From positions 116,702,609 to 116,766,608 of the forward strand of contig CM077151.1 in the NCBI GenBank assembly GCA_039583875.1: DNA of 64,000 nucleotides, read 5' to 3'. Below are positions 30,541 to 41,418 of this stretch, piece after piece (position 1 is the first letter of the stretch; each line of letters starts with the position of its first letter). Source of the DNA: Platanthera guangdongensis (taxonomy: Eukaryota; Streptophyta; Magnoliopsida; Asparagales; Orchidaceae). The translations under genes were made by a program, and so were the position numbers. The notes below the pieces were generated by a model. It had not been told where the DNA came from and made no database searches. It was given only the letters and a program-made list of their open reading frames with translations.

Positions 30541-31120
30541 TTATAGCTTATGGTCTCTCAGAGTCGCCAAGACCAGTCGCAAATGTCGATCATGCTCCTC
30601 AGCATCTCTAGAGTACACCAAAACATCGTTTATAAATACAATCACAAACTTATCGAGAAAATCCTTGAAAACTATGTTCATCGAGTCCATAAATGCATAC
30701 GGGGTGTTGGTCAACCCAAACGACATCACAAGAAACTCGAAATGACCATGACGAGAGCGGAACGCCGTCCGCGGAATATCTGATTCCCGAATCCTCAATT
30801 GGTGATAACCCGAACGAAGGTCAATCTTGGAAAACACGGCACTACCACGCAGTTGGTCAAATAAATCATCAATCCTTAGCAGAGGATATCTGTTCTTAAT
30901 GGTCACTTTATTCAATAGGACGCGTACCGGGCTCCAAATCAATAACAAACTGCACGTCTCTCTCGGGCGGGAGACTAGGAAGATTAGCAGGAAAAACATC
31001 AAAAAATTCTCTTACCACTGGAATCTCTTCCAAACATGGCAAACAAGACTTGGTCTCCAACACAGAAACCAAACAAGCAAAGCATCCGGAACCTAAAATT
31101 TCCCGAGCACATAACGCCAA
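30541..31120 (-). pseudogene. pol: Reverse transcriptase of gypsy A, with deletion and catalytic change
   Basis: 31120-30908 encodes the protease-RT spacer ([33 protein letters not shown]). It jumps directly to [21 protein letters not shown] near 30915, so about 65 residues of the RT fingers are missing; element B keeps that segment at 53801. In the next frame (31002-30541) the RT core follows, but the catalytic box reads FINDVLVYS where FIDDVLVYS is expected, so the first active-site Asp is Asn. Confidence 0.85.
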
Positions 31121-31135
31121 GATGGCCGGAGAATC

Positions 31136-31519
31136 CTAGCGAGAATATCCAAAAATGCTCCCGGGTTGACCGTTTTCCTTGACGAAGTCCAAGCGCTTAC
31201 CCTTGCATTGGATAACTGCATCGTACCTGGATAGCCAGTCCATGCCCAAGATAACATCGAAGTCCTCCAAATTGATCACCTTCAGATCTGCCTTGGCTAG
31301 AAAGTCCCCTAAAGCAATCAGACAATCTTGAATGCCCTGATCTGAAACCACAGAAGCACCGGAAGGGAACTTAACGCAAAAGGCACCACCAACACGATCT
31401 AGGCCCAAACGTAACCGCTCCACGAAGGCTTTAGCCACAAACGAGTGGGTAGCGCCGGAATCGAAGAGAACACGTGTCCAGCGGTTCTTCACCTTAAATC
31501 TTCCTATAGGACTGCGCAC
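31136..31519 (-). pseudogene. pol: Aspartic protease of gypsy A
   Basis: 127 codons. The active site is intact: RVLFDSGATHSFVAKAFVE, followed by VVSDQGIQDCLIALGDF and VILGMDWLSRYDAVIQCKGKRL, the standard Tekay-type protease. The frame begins with GTG and has no natural ATG, consistent with entry from gag across a candidate intron (31523-31599). It ends at TAG just before the spacer at 31120. Confidence 0.85.
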
Positions 31520-31706
31520 ACACTAAGGAAACAAACGCTAAAATGAAAACTTCAACCGAAAAAAAAAACATGACAATACGCTTAGGGAGAAGTCTAACCT
31601 GAAATAACCTGGGTCAAAGCCTGCGCTTAATATGTCGAAAGCACATTCAACTTCCCCTTTCCTTGATCCATTTGCTGAGGTAGTGGCAAAGCCTGGAGGG
31701 GAACTG

Positions 31707-31711
31707 GCTGC
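31707..31711. other. Target-site duplication GCTGC, left copy (Athila element)
   Basis: GCTGC precedes the LTR start TGATAATACGG, and the same five bases follow the right LTR at 43214-43218. The gag/protease DNA of element A continues across the insertion. Confidence 0.95.
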
Positions 31712-33506
31712 TGATAATACGGTTTGCAGTCAATTTTATTGGGATATTTTCGGGGTTTTAAAGCAAATCATGTCTTGTAAAGTACTTATTTTGATTCCAC
31801 TTTGTATATATTTTTGTCGCTAATGCATTTTTTCTGCTTTTTGCAGGTTTTCACGGCTTTCAGCCGAATTTTGCTGTGACACGCCCCAAGGTCACGCCCT
31901 ACCAGGGCGTGTACCTAGGGCGTGTACCCAGAGGAATGAAGCAATTGGTCCGAAACTGCATTCCGTGGAAACTTAGTGTTCACGCCCTCTGTCACGCCCG
32001 TGTCATATCCGACACGGGCGTGTTCTAGAGGCGTGTCCCCAGGTTCCGAGGAATCGCCGCAGCGCGCTCGTTTTTCCCGCTCCACCGTCGCACCGATAGT
32101 GTCACGCCCCAGGCTCACGCCTGACCCGGGCGTGATATATGGGCGTGTACTTCAGCAATTCCGCCCGTCACCTCCAGCATTCAATTTCAGCTCAACAAAG
32201 TCACGCCACAAAGAACACGCCCCAGGTACACGCCCTACCAGGGCGTGACTTGTGGGCGTGTACCTCAACTACTTCGTCAAAATTCAATTCCTGCCCGAAA
32301 AAGTCGCGCCGAATGTGTCACGCCCCAGGGTCACGCCCGATCAGGGCGTGACAGGGGGGCGTGACCCGACCCGAAAAATTCTATAAATAGAGCCCAACTC
32401 TAAGGGTTCAGGGACACTTTTTGCTTTGAGAGGGGAGGTTCTACCCTTTGTATTATTGAACTTTTTAAGCATGTCTTTCCATTTTTAGTTCTTAGCTCTA
32501 GCTTTATGCTTTCCCTGTATTAGTTCCTAGCTTCGTTCTGTAGTATAATGATAATGATAGTGTAGTTTACCTTTCCATGCACTTATAATCTCTAGTTTTC
32601 AAGCTGTAAGATCTCTGTTTCCATTAATAAAAAGTGTTGTTTTCTTTTACGTTTCTGCTCTGTTTTCATTTTCTTCTTCTACTCATCCCCCCTCTTCCAC
32701 CTCACCATGATTAACTAATCCTCCATGTCCTCGATCTTAATGATCTGAGGTTCGAGTGATTAGGTTATGATGCTTTGAATCTTACCTTTTCTTTTTAGGG
32801 TTTAGCCTTGAATTACTCTTGATTTATCACGGGTTGGAGGTATATCATCGATATATACTCTCCACCTTTGCTTTCATTCTGGGCTAGCCGAGAGGCCGAA
32901 AGTTTGAAATGAGCACTCAAGAGTAAAGGGAGTTGTTCGCACCCCTCGAGAGAGGCAGACGTTCAAATCTCCCGGATTGGAGTAAAATCCAATAGCGGGG
33001 TTCACCGCGTAAAGCGAGTTTTATGCCTCCGATTTAGGCGAGAGTCGGTCGGACCTTCCTAAACTCAGTTAGGCACGGCCTTCGAGAGAAGCGTGTCAAT
33101 ATTCATGGAACCTCCACGGTCAAGGACCTTTACCCTAATTAGCTTAGGTTTATTTATCGTATTTTTCTAACCACTCTTGCCGAGGTGATTTCTGATCGAG
33201 TGCATTTTCCCCTTCATCGTTACTAAGCTCAAGTTAATCGCTCTTTTAGCTCTCTTTAACTTTTCATGCAAGTAGCTCTCTTTCATTGCAAGTAGTTCTC
33301 TTCCTTTAGCACGTTTAGCTTTCTTCAAAAAAAAACTTAATTTTTCCGTCGATAAAATAATAGATTTCGTGTGAGTAAGCTTACTCAACTGTTCCCGGAT
33401 TTCAATACGACACTTGTGTCCCCTAGCTGCATTTCGATAGGTATACTTGCCTTGATGAATTGTTAGTTTGGTTATTTTCTCCTTGCAGATATCTAAGAGA
33501 CAATCA
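31712..33506 (+). repeat. 5' LTR of the Athila element
   Basis: TGATAATACGG..GAGACAATCA, 1795 bp. It contains a CACGCCC/GGGCGTG hairpin array (31879-32362), a TATA box (TATAAATA, 32382-32389), an AATAAA-type signal region near 32625 and a block at about 32870-33140 that is conserved in all Athila-like LTRs of this window. No coding frame is supported. Confidence 0.93.
31879..32362 (+). repeat. CACGCCC..GGGCGTG hairpin array in the Athila 5' LTR
   Basis: About ten inverted units lie about 50 bp apart. Examples are CACGCCCTACCAGGGCGTG (8-bp arms, 3-nt loop) and, at 31993-32022, arms CACGCCCGTGTC and GACACGGGCGTG around a 6-nt loop. The array ends 20 bp before the TATA box. The homologous array in the 3' LTR is at 41579-42070. 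Confidence 0.9.
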
Positions 33507-33512
33507 AGTTTT

Positions 33513-33541
33513 TGGCGCCGTTGCCGGGGGGGGGGGGGGGG
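33513..33541 (+). other. Primer binding site followed by a run of 16 G
   Basis: TGGCGCCGTTGCC followed by G starting at 33526 is the tRNA-Asp-type PBS of Athila elements, beginning six bases after the LTR. The PBS normally ends GGGGA; here it runs into 16 consecutive G (33526-33541). Confidence 0.88.
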
Positions 33542-33604
33542 CAACGCTCGTTGATAAATTGAAAACGCGAATATATTAATTTTATCACTTCTCTTTCTCA
33601 CCCT

Positions 33605-33900
33605 CCTTCTTAAAATTTTTCCGCCTACTCACTTGAGTTAAATGGCTGGATTTTCTTTAAGCAAGTGTGCGTATTTTTAATTTTTCTGCCTACTCACTTG
33701 AGTTAATTGGCTGGATTTTCTTTAAGCAAGTGTGCGTATTTTATTTTTCCGCCTACTCACTTGAGTTAATTGGCAGGCTTTATTTCAGTAGAGTGTGTTT
33801 ACTTTCTGTAGAGTGGGTGTGTTTTAATTTTCTGTCGAGTGCGTGAGTGTAGCTTTTACTTTCCGCCTACTCACTCGGAGTTAAATGGCTGGATTTTAAT
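33605..33900 (+). repeat. Imperfect leader repeat of the Athila element
   Basis: Three copies of a roughly 65-bp unit containing CGCCTACTCACTTGAGTTAA and GGCTGGATTTTCTTTAAGCA, then further variants with GTAGAGTG. Related units are found inside the solo LTR at 47930-48470. The leader continues to about 34138 without a gene. Confidence 0.85.
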
Positions 33901-34138
33901 TACCGCCCACTTAATAGAAACCCACATCACAAATTTTTCTACAGCACCTAACTCTCTCGAAAAGGGCAAAGTGGCTCTAAATGCCACTATCTTGTCTAGT
34001 ACCTTGCGAACCCTTCACCGGGTAGCCCTTGGGAAGTTCGGGAGTTAAACCATAAAAAATTCTATTTCAAAAAATTTTTTTTGATCTTCATTAGCTCTTT
34101 TATTTTCTAGTCTTTCTTCTCCTCTCTTCTTCTAGTGT

Positions 34139-35713
34139 ATGACCCGCGGAAGTCCGTCGGTTACTTTGGACCTGGACCACGAAATTGAGCGTACTCTTCG
34201 GAGAAGATCGCGATTTCAAGGCCCTACTACCCAAGTGCCGGTTGAGGATTCCGAGTCATTTTCTACCTTAAGAATGGCAGAACCCAACATGGAGGAAGCC
34301 GTGCAAAGGCCTATGTCCTATTATGCACCACCGAATCTCGAGGGTACAGAATCCAGTATAGTTCGCCATGCAATAAATAATAATAATTTCGAACTGAAGC
34401 CTAGCATAATTCAAATGGTGCAGCAGTATATGCAATTTGACGGGCTTCAAGATGAAGACCCGAACGCACACATAGCCAGCTTTCTTGAGATTTGTGACAC
34501 CTTCAAGATAAATGGTGTCACAAATGATGCTATTAGGCTAAGATTATTTCCTTTCTCTCTTAGAATTAAGGCTAAGCAGTGGCTGAACACCCTTCCTAAA
34601 AATAGCATAACTACTTGGACGCAATTAACTGAAAAATTTTTGGCCAAGTATTTTCCGCCTGCTAAAACTGCAAAACTTAGGAATGACATTTCTGCCTTTG
34701 GACAAATAGACTCTGAGACCCTTTACGAAACCTGGGAAAGATTTAAAGAATTATTAAGATGATGCCCACATCACGCTCTGCCTGTATGGTTACAGGTGCA
34801 GACGTTCTATAATGGGCTAAATCAAAGCACGAAGCAAATGATAGACGCAGCTTCTGGCGGTAGTTTAAACCATAAGACCCCGGAAGCAGCTCTTGAGCTG
34901 TTTGAAGACATGGCCATGAACACTTACCAGTGGAATGTGCCTAGGTCCCGCCCAAACAAACCTGCAGGTCTCTTTGAAGTGGACAACATCTCACAACTCG
35001 CACTGCAAGTTGAAATATTAAGCAAAAAAATAACGAAGATGACTGCTGCCTCCGCCCCTCAGGTATGGGAATCTACAACTCCTCCCGCCGAACATTTGGA
35101 TTATGTATATAATATGCCTAGAACTGTTTTTAATAATTTTTCTGCTGCGAATTATCATCCTCCTGGTTTTAATTTTCCGAATAGTTATAATCCTGCGTTA
35201 AGAAATCATCCGAATTTTTCGTGGAGCAATCCATCGAATGCTGTGCGCCCGCCACCGCAAAGTGAGTTTTCTGCTCCACCACCACCTCCTCAAAGTTTTC
35301 CAAAACCTCCAAATTTGGAGGAAGTGTTTTCAAAATACATGAATGCTAATGACGCTACGATTAGGACCTTAACCAGAAGTGTTAAAAATTTAGAAAATCA
35401 GGTAGGACAGCTCGCTAAAATGATTTCTGAGCGACCCGTAGGGTCTCTTCCTTCCAATACCGAGCCCAACCCGAGAGAGCAAGAGAAAGCTATAACTCTT
35501 CGGAGTGGGAAGAAAGTTCCCGGTATGATAAGTGAAGAGCCCGAGGCAATCTCCGCTTCCGCTTTAAAAAATCAAAGCTCCGTTCCCGTTTTAAAAATTC
35601 CACCCTCTACCGAAGAAAGTATCACTCCTATTTTAGAACAACAACTCACTCCACCACCCACCTTTAAAAACAATCCATCCCCGCCATACCCTTCCGAACT
35701 TAATAAACAATGA
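34139..35713 (+). pseudogene. gag: Athila gag, interrupted by a TGA
   Basis: One frame, 34139-34762 then 34796-35713, with a single TGA at 34760-34762 inside RFKELLR-stop-CPHH, where the family has an Arg codon. Part 1 has the Retrotrans_gag domain: YYAPPNLEGTESSIVRHAI, FELKPSIIQMVQ, LRLFPFSLRIKAKQWLNTLP and FLAKYFPPAKTAKLRNDI. Part 2 has QTFYNGLNQSTKQMIDAASGG, then a Pro-rich region and AITLRSGKKV near the end. No zinc knuckle is seen. The frame meets a second TGA at 35711-35713 before the protease part. Confidence 0.88.
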
Positions 35714-35743
35714 CAGGATGATCAATACACCCATTTTTTAGAA

Positions 35744-36673
35744 ATGTTTAAACAAATCCACATAAATCTGCCTTTCCACGAAGCCATATCCCAGATGCCT
35801 AAGTACGCAAAATACCTTAAGGACCTCCTAACCAACAAGAAGAAGTTAGAGAACCTTTCTCATGTCACGTTAAATGCCGCGTGCTCGGCGGTTTTGACAA
35901 ACGGATTACCGAAGAAAATCAGTGACCCGGGTAGTTTCTCTATCCCGTGTGTCTTTGGTGATCTCTTTGTCAAACACGCTTTAGCCGACTTAGGTGCGAG
36001 TATTAATCTTATGCCCCTCTCGTTGTTTAAAAAGTTAGGAATTGGTAGTCTCAACCCCACACGCATGAGTATCCAGCTAGCCGACAGGTCAGTCAAATAC
36101 CCGTTAGGAATAGTGGAGGACGTCCTAGTCAAAGTTGACAAGTTCATCTTCCCGGTGGACTTTGTCATTTTGGACATCGAAGAAGACGTCGAGGTTCCCC
36201 TGATCCTTGGCCGACCCTTCCTTGCCAGCTCCCGAGCTATCATTGACGTAAGCAATGGTAAGCTCTTCCTTCGAGTGGGCGATGATGAGGTAACTTTCTC
36301 TATCACCCCCTCGATGAAGAACACACTAGCTAATGATGACTCCTGTTTTTTCATGGATACCGTAAGTGAAGAATCCTTCTCTCACACCTCTGATTTTGAA
36401 GAAGAATTTTCCAATTTTTGTTCCTCTCCTACTCCTCCAACTGAATCTCTACACCTAAGTGAAGAATCCTCCACTCGCCTTTCTGATTTTGAAAAAGAAT
36501 TTTTTGATTTCTGTTCCTCTTCTACTTTTCCAACTGAATCGCTGCACGAAGCCGCCATGGCCACTAGCAACAACCCTTTTAATTTTACATATAAAAAAGT
36601 GTACGAGGACATAGTTTTTGAAAAAGAACAAATTTCCAAAACCTCGTATGATGACCCCCTACCTTGGAACTGA
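35744..36673 (+). pseudogene. pol: Athila protease region
   Basis: Same frame as gag, separated by TGA 35711-35713. It contains EMFKQIHINLPFHEAISQMPKYAKYLKDLL, then the protease ALADLGASINLMPLSLFKKLG near residues 80-100 (active-site DLGAS, usual for Athila) and VILDIEEDVEVPLILGRPFLA. The acidic part to 36673 has two similar FEEEFSNFCSS-type repeats. The frame ends at TGA 36671-36673; RT continues in another frame from 36664, which implies an indel near 36665. Confidence 0.88.
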
Positions 36674-39567
36674 AAGAACTACCAGAGCACCTTCGATACG
36701 CTTTCTTAGAAAAGGACTCCAAGCTGCCTGTCATAATTTCGGCCTACCTCTCGGATGCACAAAAGGATAAACTTCTTTCAATTTTACAAAAGCATCGCCA
36801 AGCTATTGCTTGGCAGATATCTGATATCAAGGGCATAAGCCCATCTTTCTGCACTCATAAAATCTTAATGGAAGATAATTCACGTAACTCTATACAACCT
36901 CAGCGCCGAATAAACCCAAACATGAAAGACGTAGTTAAGGGCAAGGTTATGAAATTGTTAGACGCAGGAATTATCTATCCTATATCTGACAGTAAGTGGG
37001 TTAGCCCAGTACAGGTAGTACCAAAGAAGGGAGGGATAACGGTAGTAAGTAATGAAAATAATGAATTAATCCCGACTCGGACGGTGACCGGATGGCGAAT
37101 GTGTATATTACCATAAGTTGACGCCACCCGCAAGGATCACTTCCCCTTGCCGTTCATTGATCAGATTTTAGAACGACTTTCCGGACAAAGCTTTTATTGT
37201 TTTCTCGATGGCCTCTCGGGGTATCTTCAAATCCCCATCTCCCCCGAGGACCAGGAGAAAACTACGTTTACTTGTCCCTTCGGCACCTTCGGCTACCGAA
37301 GAATGCCGTTTGGATTGTGCAATGCGCCGGCTACATTCCAACGATGTATGCTCGCCATCTTTGACAAGTACGTAGAAAGCATTATGGAAGTTTTCATGGA
37401 TGATTTCTCTGTCTTCGCGAATTCCTTCGATAGTTGCTTAGAGAACCTTGAAAAAGTCTTAGAGCGATGCGAAGAAACTAACCTTGCCTTAAATTGGGAA
37501 AAATGTCATTTTATGGTAAGGGAAGGGTTAGTTTTGGGACATAAAATTTCTGAAAGGGGTATTGAAGTAGACGTTGCAAAAATAGAAGTTATCGAGAAGC
37601 TGCCGCCACCTACGAACATAAAAGCTATAAGAAGTTTCCTGGGTCATGCGGGTTTCTACCGCCGCTTCATAAAGGACTTTTCCAAAATCACCAAGCCCCT
37701 TACCCATCTCTTAGAAAAAGACGCCCCATTCATCTTTGATGACCTCTGCCTAGCTGCCTTCAATTTAATAAAAGAAAAATTAGTTAATGCCCCAATTATG
37801 ATAGCTCCGGTGTGGGATCTTCCATTTGAAATAATGTGTGATGCGAGTAGTTATGCGGTGGGAGCCGTACTAGGTCAACGTATTTCCAAAAACTTCCACT
37901 CCATTTATTACGCTAGTAAAACACTCACATCTGCACAGGAAAATTACACCACAACCGAGAAGGAGCTCTTAGCTGTAGTATTCGCTTTTGACAAATTTCG
38001 CCCTTATATTACTCTTTCGAAAATTATTGTTTTTACGGACCACTCGGCCCTCAAATATCTTCTCTCCAAAACGGATGCCAAGCCTCGCTTGATTCGCTGG
38101 GTCTTACTCCTCCAGGAGTTTGACTTAGAGATCCGTGATAAGCGAGGTGCCGAGAACTTGGCCGCCGACCACCTTTCGCGCCTAGACAACCCGTTTATAG
38201 AACAATTAGACGAAAATTCTTTTCATTACTATTTCCCTGATGAGAAGCTGTTCATAATTAACACATCTACTTCTCCTTGGTTTGCCCGCATCGCCAACTA
38301 TCTAGTGGCCCGTGTGCTCCCAAAAGAGTTTTCATCTCACCAAAAGAAGAAATTCTTTTCTGAGCTGAAAAACTATTTTTGGGAGGACCCGCATCTTTTC
38401 AGAATTTGTGCCAACCAAGTGATCAGGAGGTGTGTTTCTTTTGATGAAGGATTAGATATTATTAAACATTTGCATGAAGGACCGACATGTGGGCACTATC
38501 AAGCTGCTCGCACCGCTCACAAAGTGTTAAGCGCGGATTTTTACTGGCCCACCCTGTTTAAAGACGCGCATGCCTTTGTGAGTAGGTGTGATAGTTGCCA
38601 ACGGTCGGGGAATATTTCGAATAAAAATGAAATGCCACAAAATTATTTCCTAGAGTGCGAAGTTTTCGACCTCTGGGGGATTGATTTTGTCGGCCCTTTT
38701 CATTCTAGCTTCGGGAATAAGTACATTTTAGTTGCCGTTGATTATGTTTCGCGTTGGGCCGAAGCCCAAGCTCTTCTTACGAATGACGCCCGAGTCGTAG
38801 TTAATTTCCTAAAAAAATTATTTTATCGATTCGGTACGCCGCGCGCTATCGTTAGTGATAGGGGTTCCCATTTCTATAACGCGCAATTTTCAAAAATCCT
38901 AACTAAATATGGCGTTACTCATAAGCTTTCCACTGCCTACCACCCCCAAACTAATGGACAAGTCGAAGTAGTCAATAGAGAAATAAAAAGAATTTTAGAA
39001 AAGACTGTTTCAACATCTAGAAAAGACTGGTCAGCCAAATTAGACGATGCTCTATGAGCCTACCGAACAGCGTACAAAACCGCCCTCGGATGTACGCCAT
39101 ATCGGTTGGTTTACGGAAAGTCGTGTCATTTACCCGTAGAGTTAGAGCACCGCGCCTTTTGGGCCTTACGATTTTTAAACTTCGATCCCCACTCTGTCGG
39201 TGATTTTAGAAAATTTCAACTTAACGAACTCGACGAGTGGCGCTCTTTCGCGTATGAAAATAACAGACTTTATAAAGAGCGGACGAAGCGTTTACACGAT
39301 CGACATCTTAGGCACCCAAAAATCTTTAAGCCAGGCGACCAAGTGCTTCTTTATAATTCTCGTTTACGTTTATTCCCGGGTAAATTAAAATCACGTTGGT
39401 CGGGGCCTTTTACTGTTTTAGAAGTCTTTTCTTATGGTACTGTTTTAATTTCCCACCCTGATAAGGGTACTTTCAAAGTGAATGGTCAGCGTCTTAAACT
39501 GTATTTCTGTGATGATGTCAGTCTCAACCCTGTTAACTCTATCTTTCCGGTCCTGACATTTGATTAA
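36664..39567 (+). pseudogene. pol: Athila RT, RNase H and integrase, two in-frame stops
   Basis: One frame over 2.9 kb with stops at 37114-37116 (inside the altered RT motif [24 protein letters not shown]) and 39055-39057 ([17 protein letters not shown], where Trp is expected). [41 protein letters not shown] and catalytic FMDDFSVF near 37393. RNase [36 protein letters not shown]. Integrase: zinc finger with [30 protein letters not shown] and [19 protein letters not shown], so the catalytic triad is present. The C-terminus (39106-39567) has [23 protein letters not shown] and no chromodomain. Confidence 0.92.
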
Positions 39568-41402
39568 TCTGCACTTTATTTTACTCACAAACTTTGACCT
39601 TTATTCGAACTTTATTTTTAAACAATATTTGGGACAATCTTATTTTGATGCGTCGAGCTCAAACGACGCTTTAAACAAAGGGCGCTCTTGGGAGGCAACC
39701 CAAGTTATCTTTTTCTGTTTTCTTTATTTTACACTTTTTGCCCCGAATGGCTCCGGCAAGCTGAAACTTCTGCGATCGCCTGCTCCAACGGTTCTGATTC
39801 CATGACAAAGTCCACCAGACGACGTTTCCTGAAGATCCACAACACACGCATGGAGGAACGACATCACTCAGCTTTCCCTGCAACATAAAACCGGGGAAGT
39901 ACCTGTTTTTCAATTCTGTCTTTCATTTCTGTCCTTTACTTTTCTCTCGTTCTCCGACCTCCTTCTCCATTGAGGACAATGTAGATCTTAAGCTTGGGGG
40001 ATGAGTTCCTCCTTTTTGCTCCTCCTTTTTGCTTTTTGTAAATATCCAAAAAATCCAAAAAATTCAAAAAATTCAAAAAACAAATATATGTATATATCTA
40101 GCTGCATTTTGGTATTTCAATAAGTACCCCATGTTTATGTTTTGTTTTTCTCAAACTTCTTTATAAACAACGTCGTTATCTATAATTTTTCTAATCATTT
40201 TTTTAATCATATTTCACAAGTAAAATGTTGGCCATGCTGTGTTTCTAATTCACGGTAGCATGTTAAGGTAAAATATTTCTCTAAAACGTGCATTTCTATT
40301 ATGGTTTTCCGTTCTTTATTTTCTTTACTTTCTCTAAAACTTTATCATCCATTATTTTCCTTTTCGTCTTTAGATAATTTTTGTAAGGACAAATTTTGAA
40401 TAACGTAGTAGATATGAACGATCCAAGTCACATATTATTTTTATTTTCAAGATAATTTCATCAATCTTCTTTTATTATCTCGAACTTGCTTTTTGAAATT
40501 TATCGACTCTATGTTTTAAATAAATTTTAAAAAAAGCATGAAAATGATTTAGGCCATTTTTGTTTGCGTTTGAGCTTTCCTGCCAACCTAAAATTTTTTA
40601 CCACTACTTAGCCGCTTTTGAGCCTTTTTTCCAAATTCATTTGATAACTCCACACATCATTTTATTTTCACCAAAGCCCAAATTCCTACCTATCTAATCA
40701 CGCTAATTTTTTTTGATAGAAAATTTTGTGTTATCTTTGGAGAAATTGTTGAAAAAAGTGTACTCAAAAGCAATGTATTGAAAAAAAAAGAGAGAAAAAA
40801 ATGAATGAAAATAATACCAAAAAAAGAGATAAATAATCATAAAGAAAAAAATAAAATTATTTATACATATTTTGTTTAAAATAAATTTATTTTTTTTGGC
40901 ACTCGTTGTTTTGGTTTAGTGTGAGTTTTTAGCCTCCATGTTTATATTTGAATTCCACTCCTATTCATATTCCTAAACAAACGTTTCGGTCCTATTAAGT
41001 CCTTTTGATTCACGCCCTTTTTTTAATTTTATTTAGCAACTAAGAAAAGAAGAAAAGTAAATCAGTTTTAGTTTTGGATTTAAACTTAGATTTTTGTTAT
41101 TTAATTGATATAATTATAATGCGTTGCTTGGATCTAGTAATAACTCAATACGTTCTTTTCATTTTCATTGCCTTGCTTAAATCTATTTAAAGAATTTCGT
41201 CAAAATTCTGGATGATTTATTTTTATTAAGTAAAGTTTATAAAAGTTAAACCATACCAAAATAATTGTTTTAGATTTACGTTTTACATTCTCCCTACCTA
41301 GAATTTCGCATAGTACTTGTGTAAGTATGATTAAAAATTTTTGAATTAGTCACTTTTATGTTTAGCTAGTCTTTATATCTTTGCTTGAGGACAATCAAAA
41401 CT
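39568..41402 (+). other. Non-coding 3' region of the Athila element
   Basis: 1.8 kb, mostly A/T-rich. I see no open frame with similarity to the env-like ORF that some Athila elements carry here, so that ORF is absent or decayed beyond recognition. Near 40060-40090 lie short AAAAATTC-type repeats, and from 40780 to 40880 long A-rich runs. Confidence 0.75.
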
Positions 41403-41418
41403 TAAGCTTGGGGGAATT
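41403..41418 (+). other. Athila polypurine tract
   Basis: TAAGCTTGGGGGAATT directly before the LTR start TGGTAATACGG; the standard Athila PPT. Confidence 0.9.

Noticed and set aside
39568..41402. Env-like ORF of the Athila element
   Set aside because: Searched by eye in both directions; only short frames and A/T-rich DNA, no signal peptide or membrane segment pattern.
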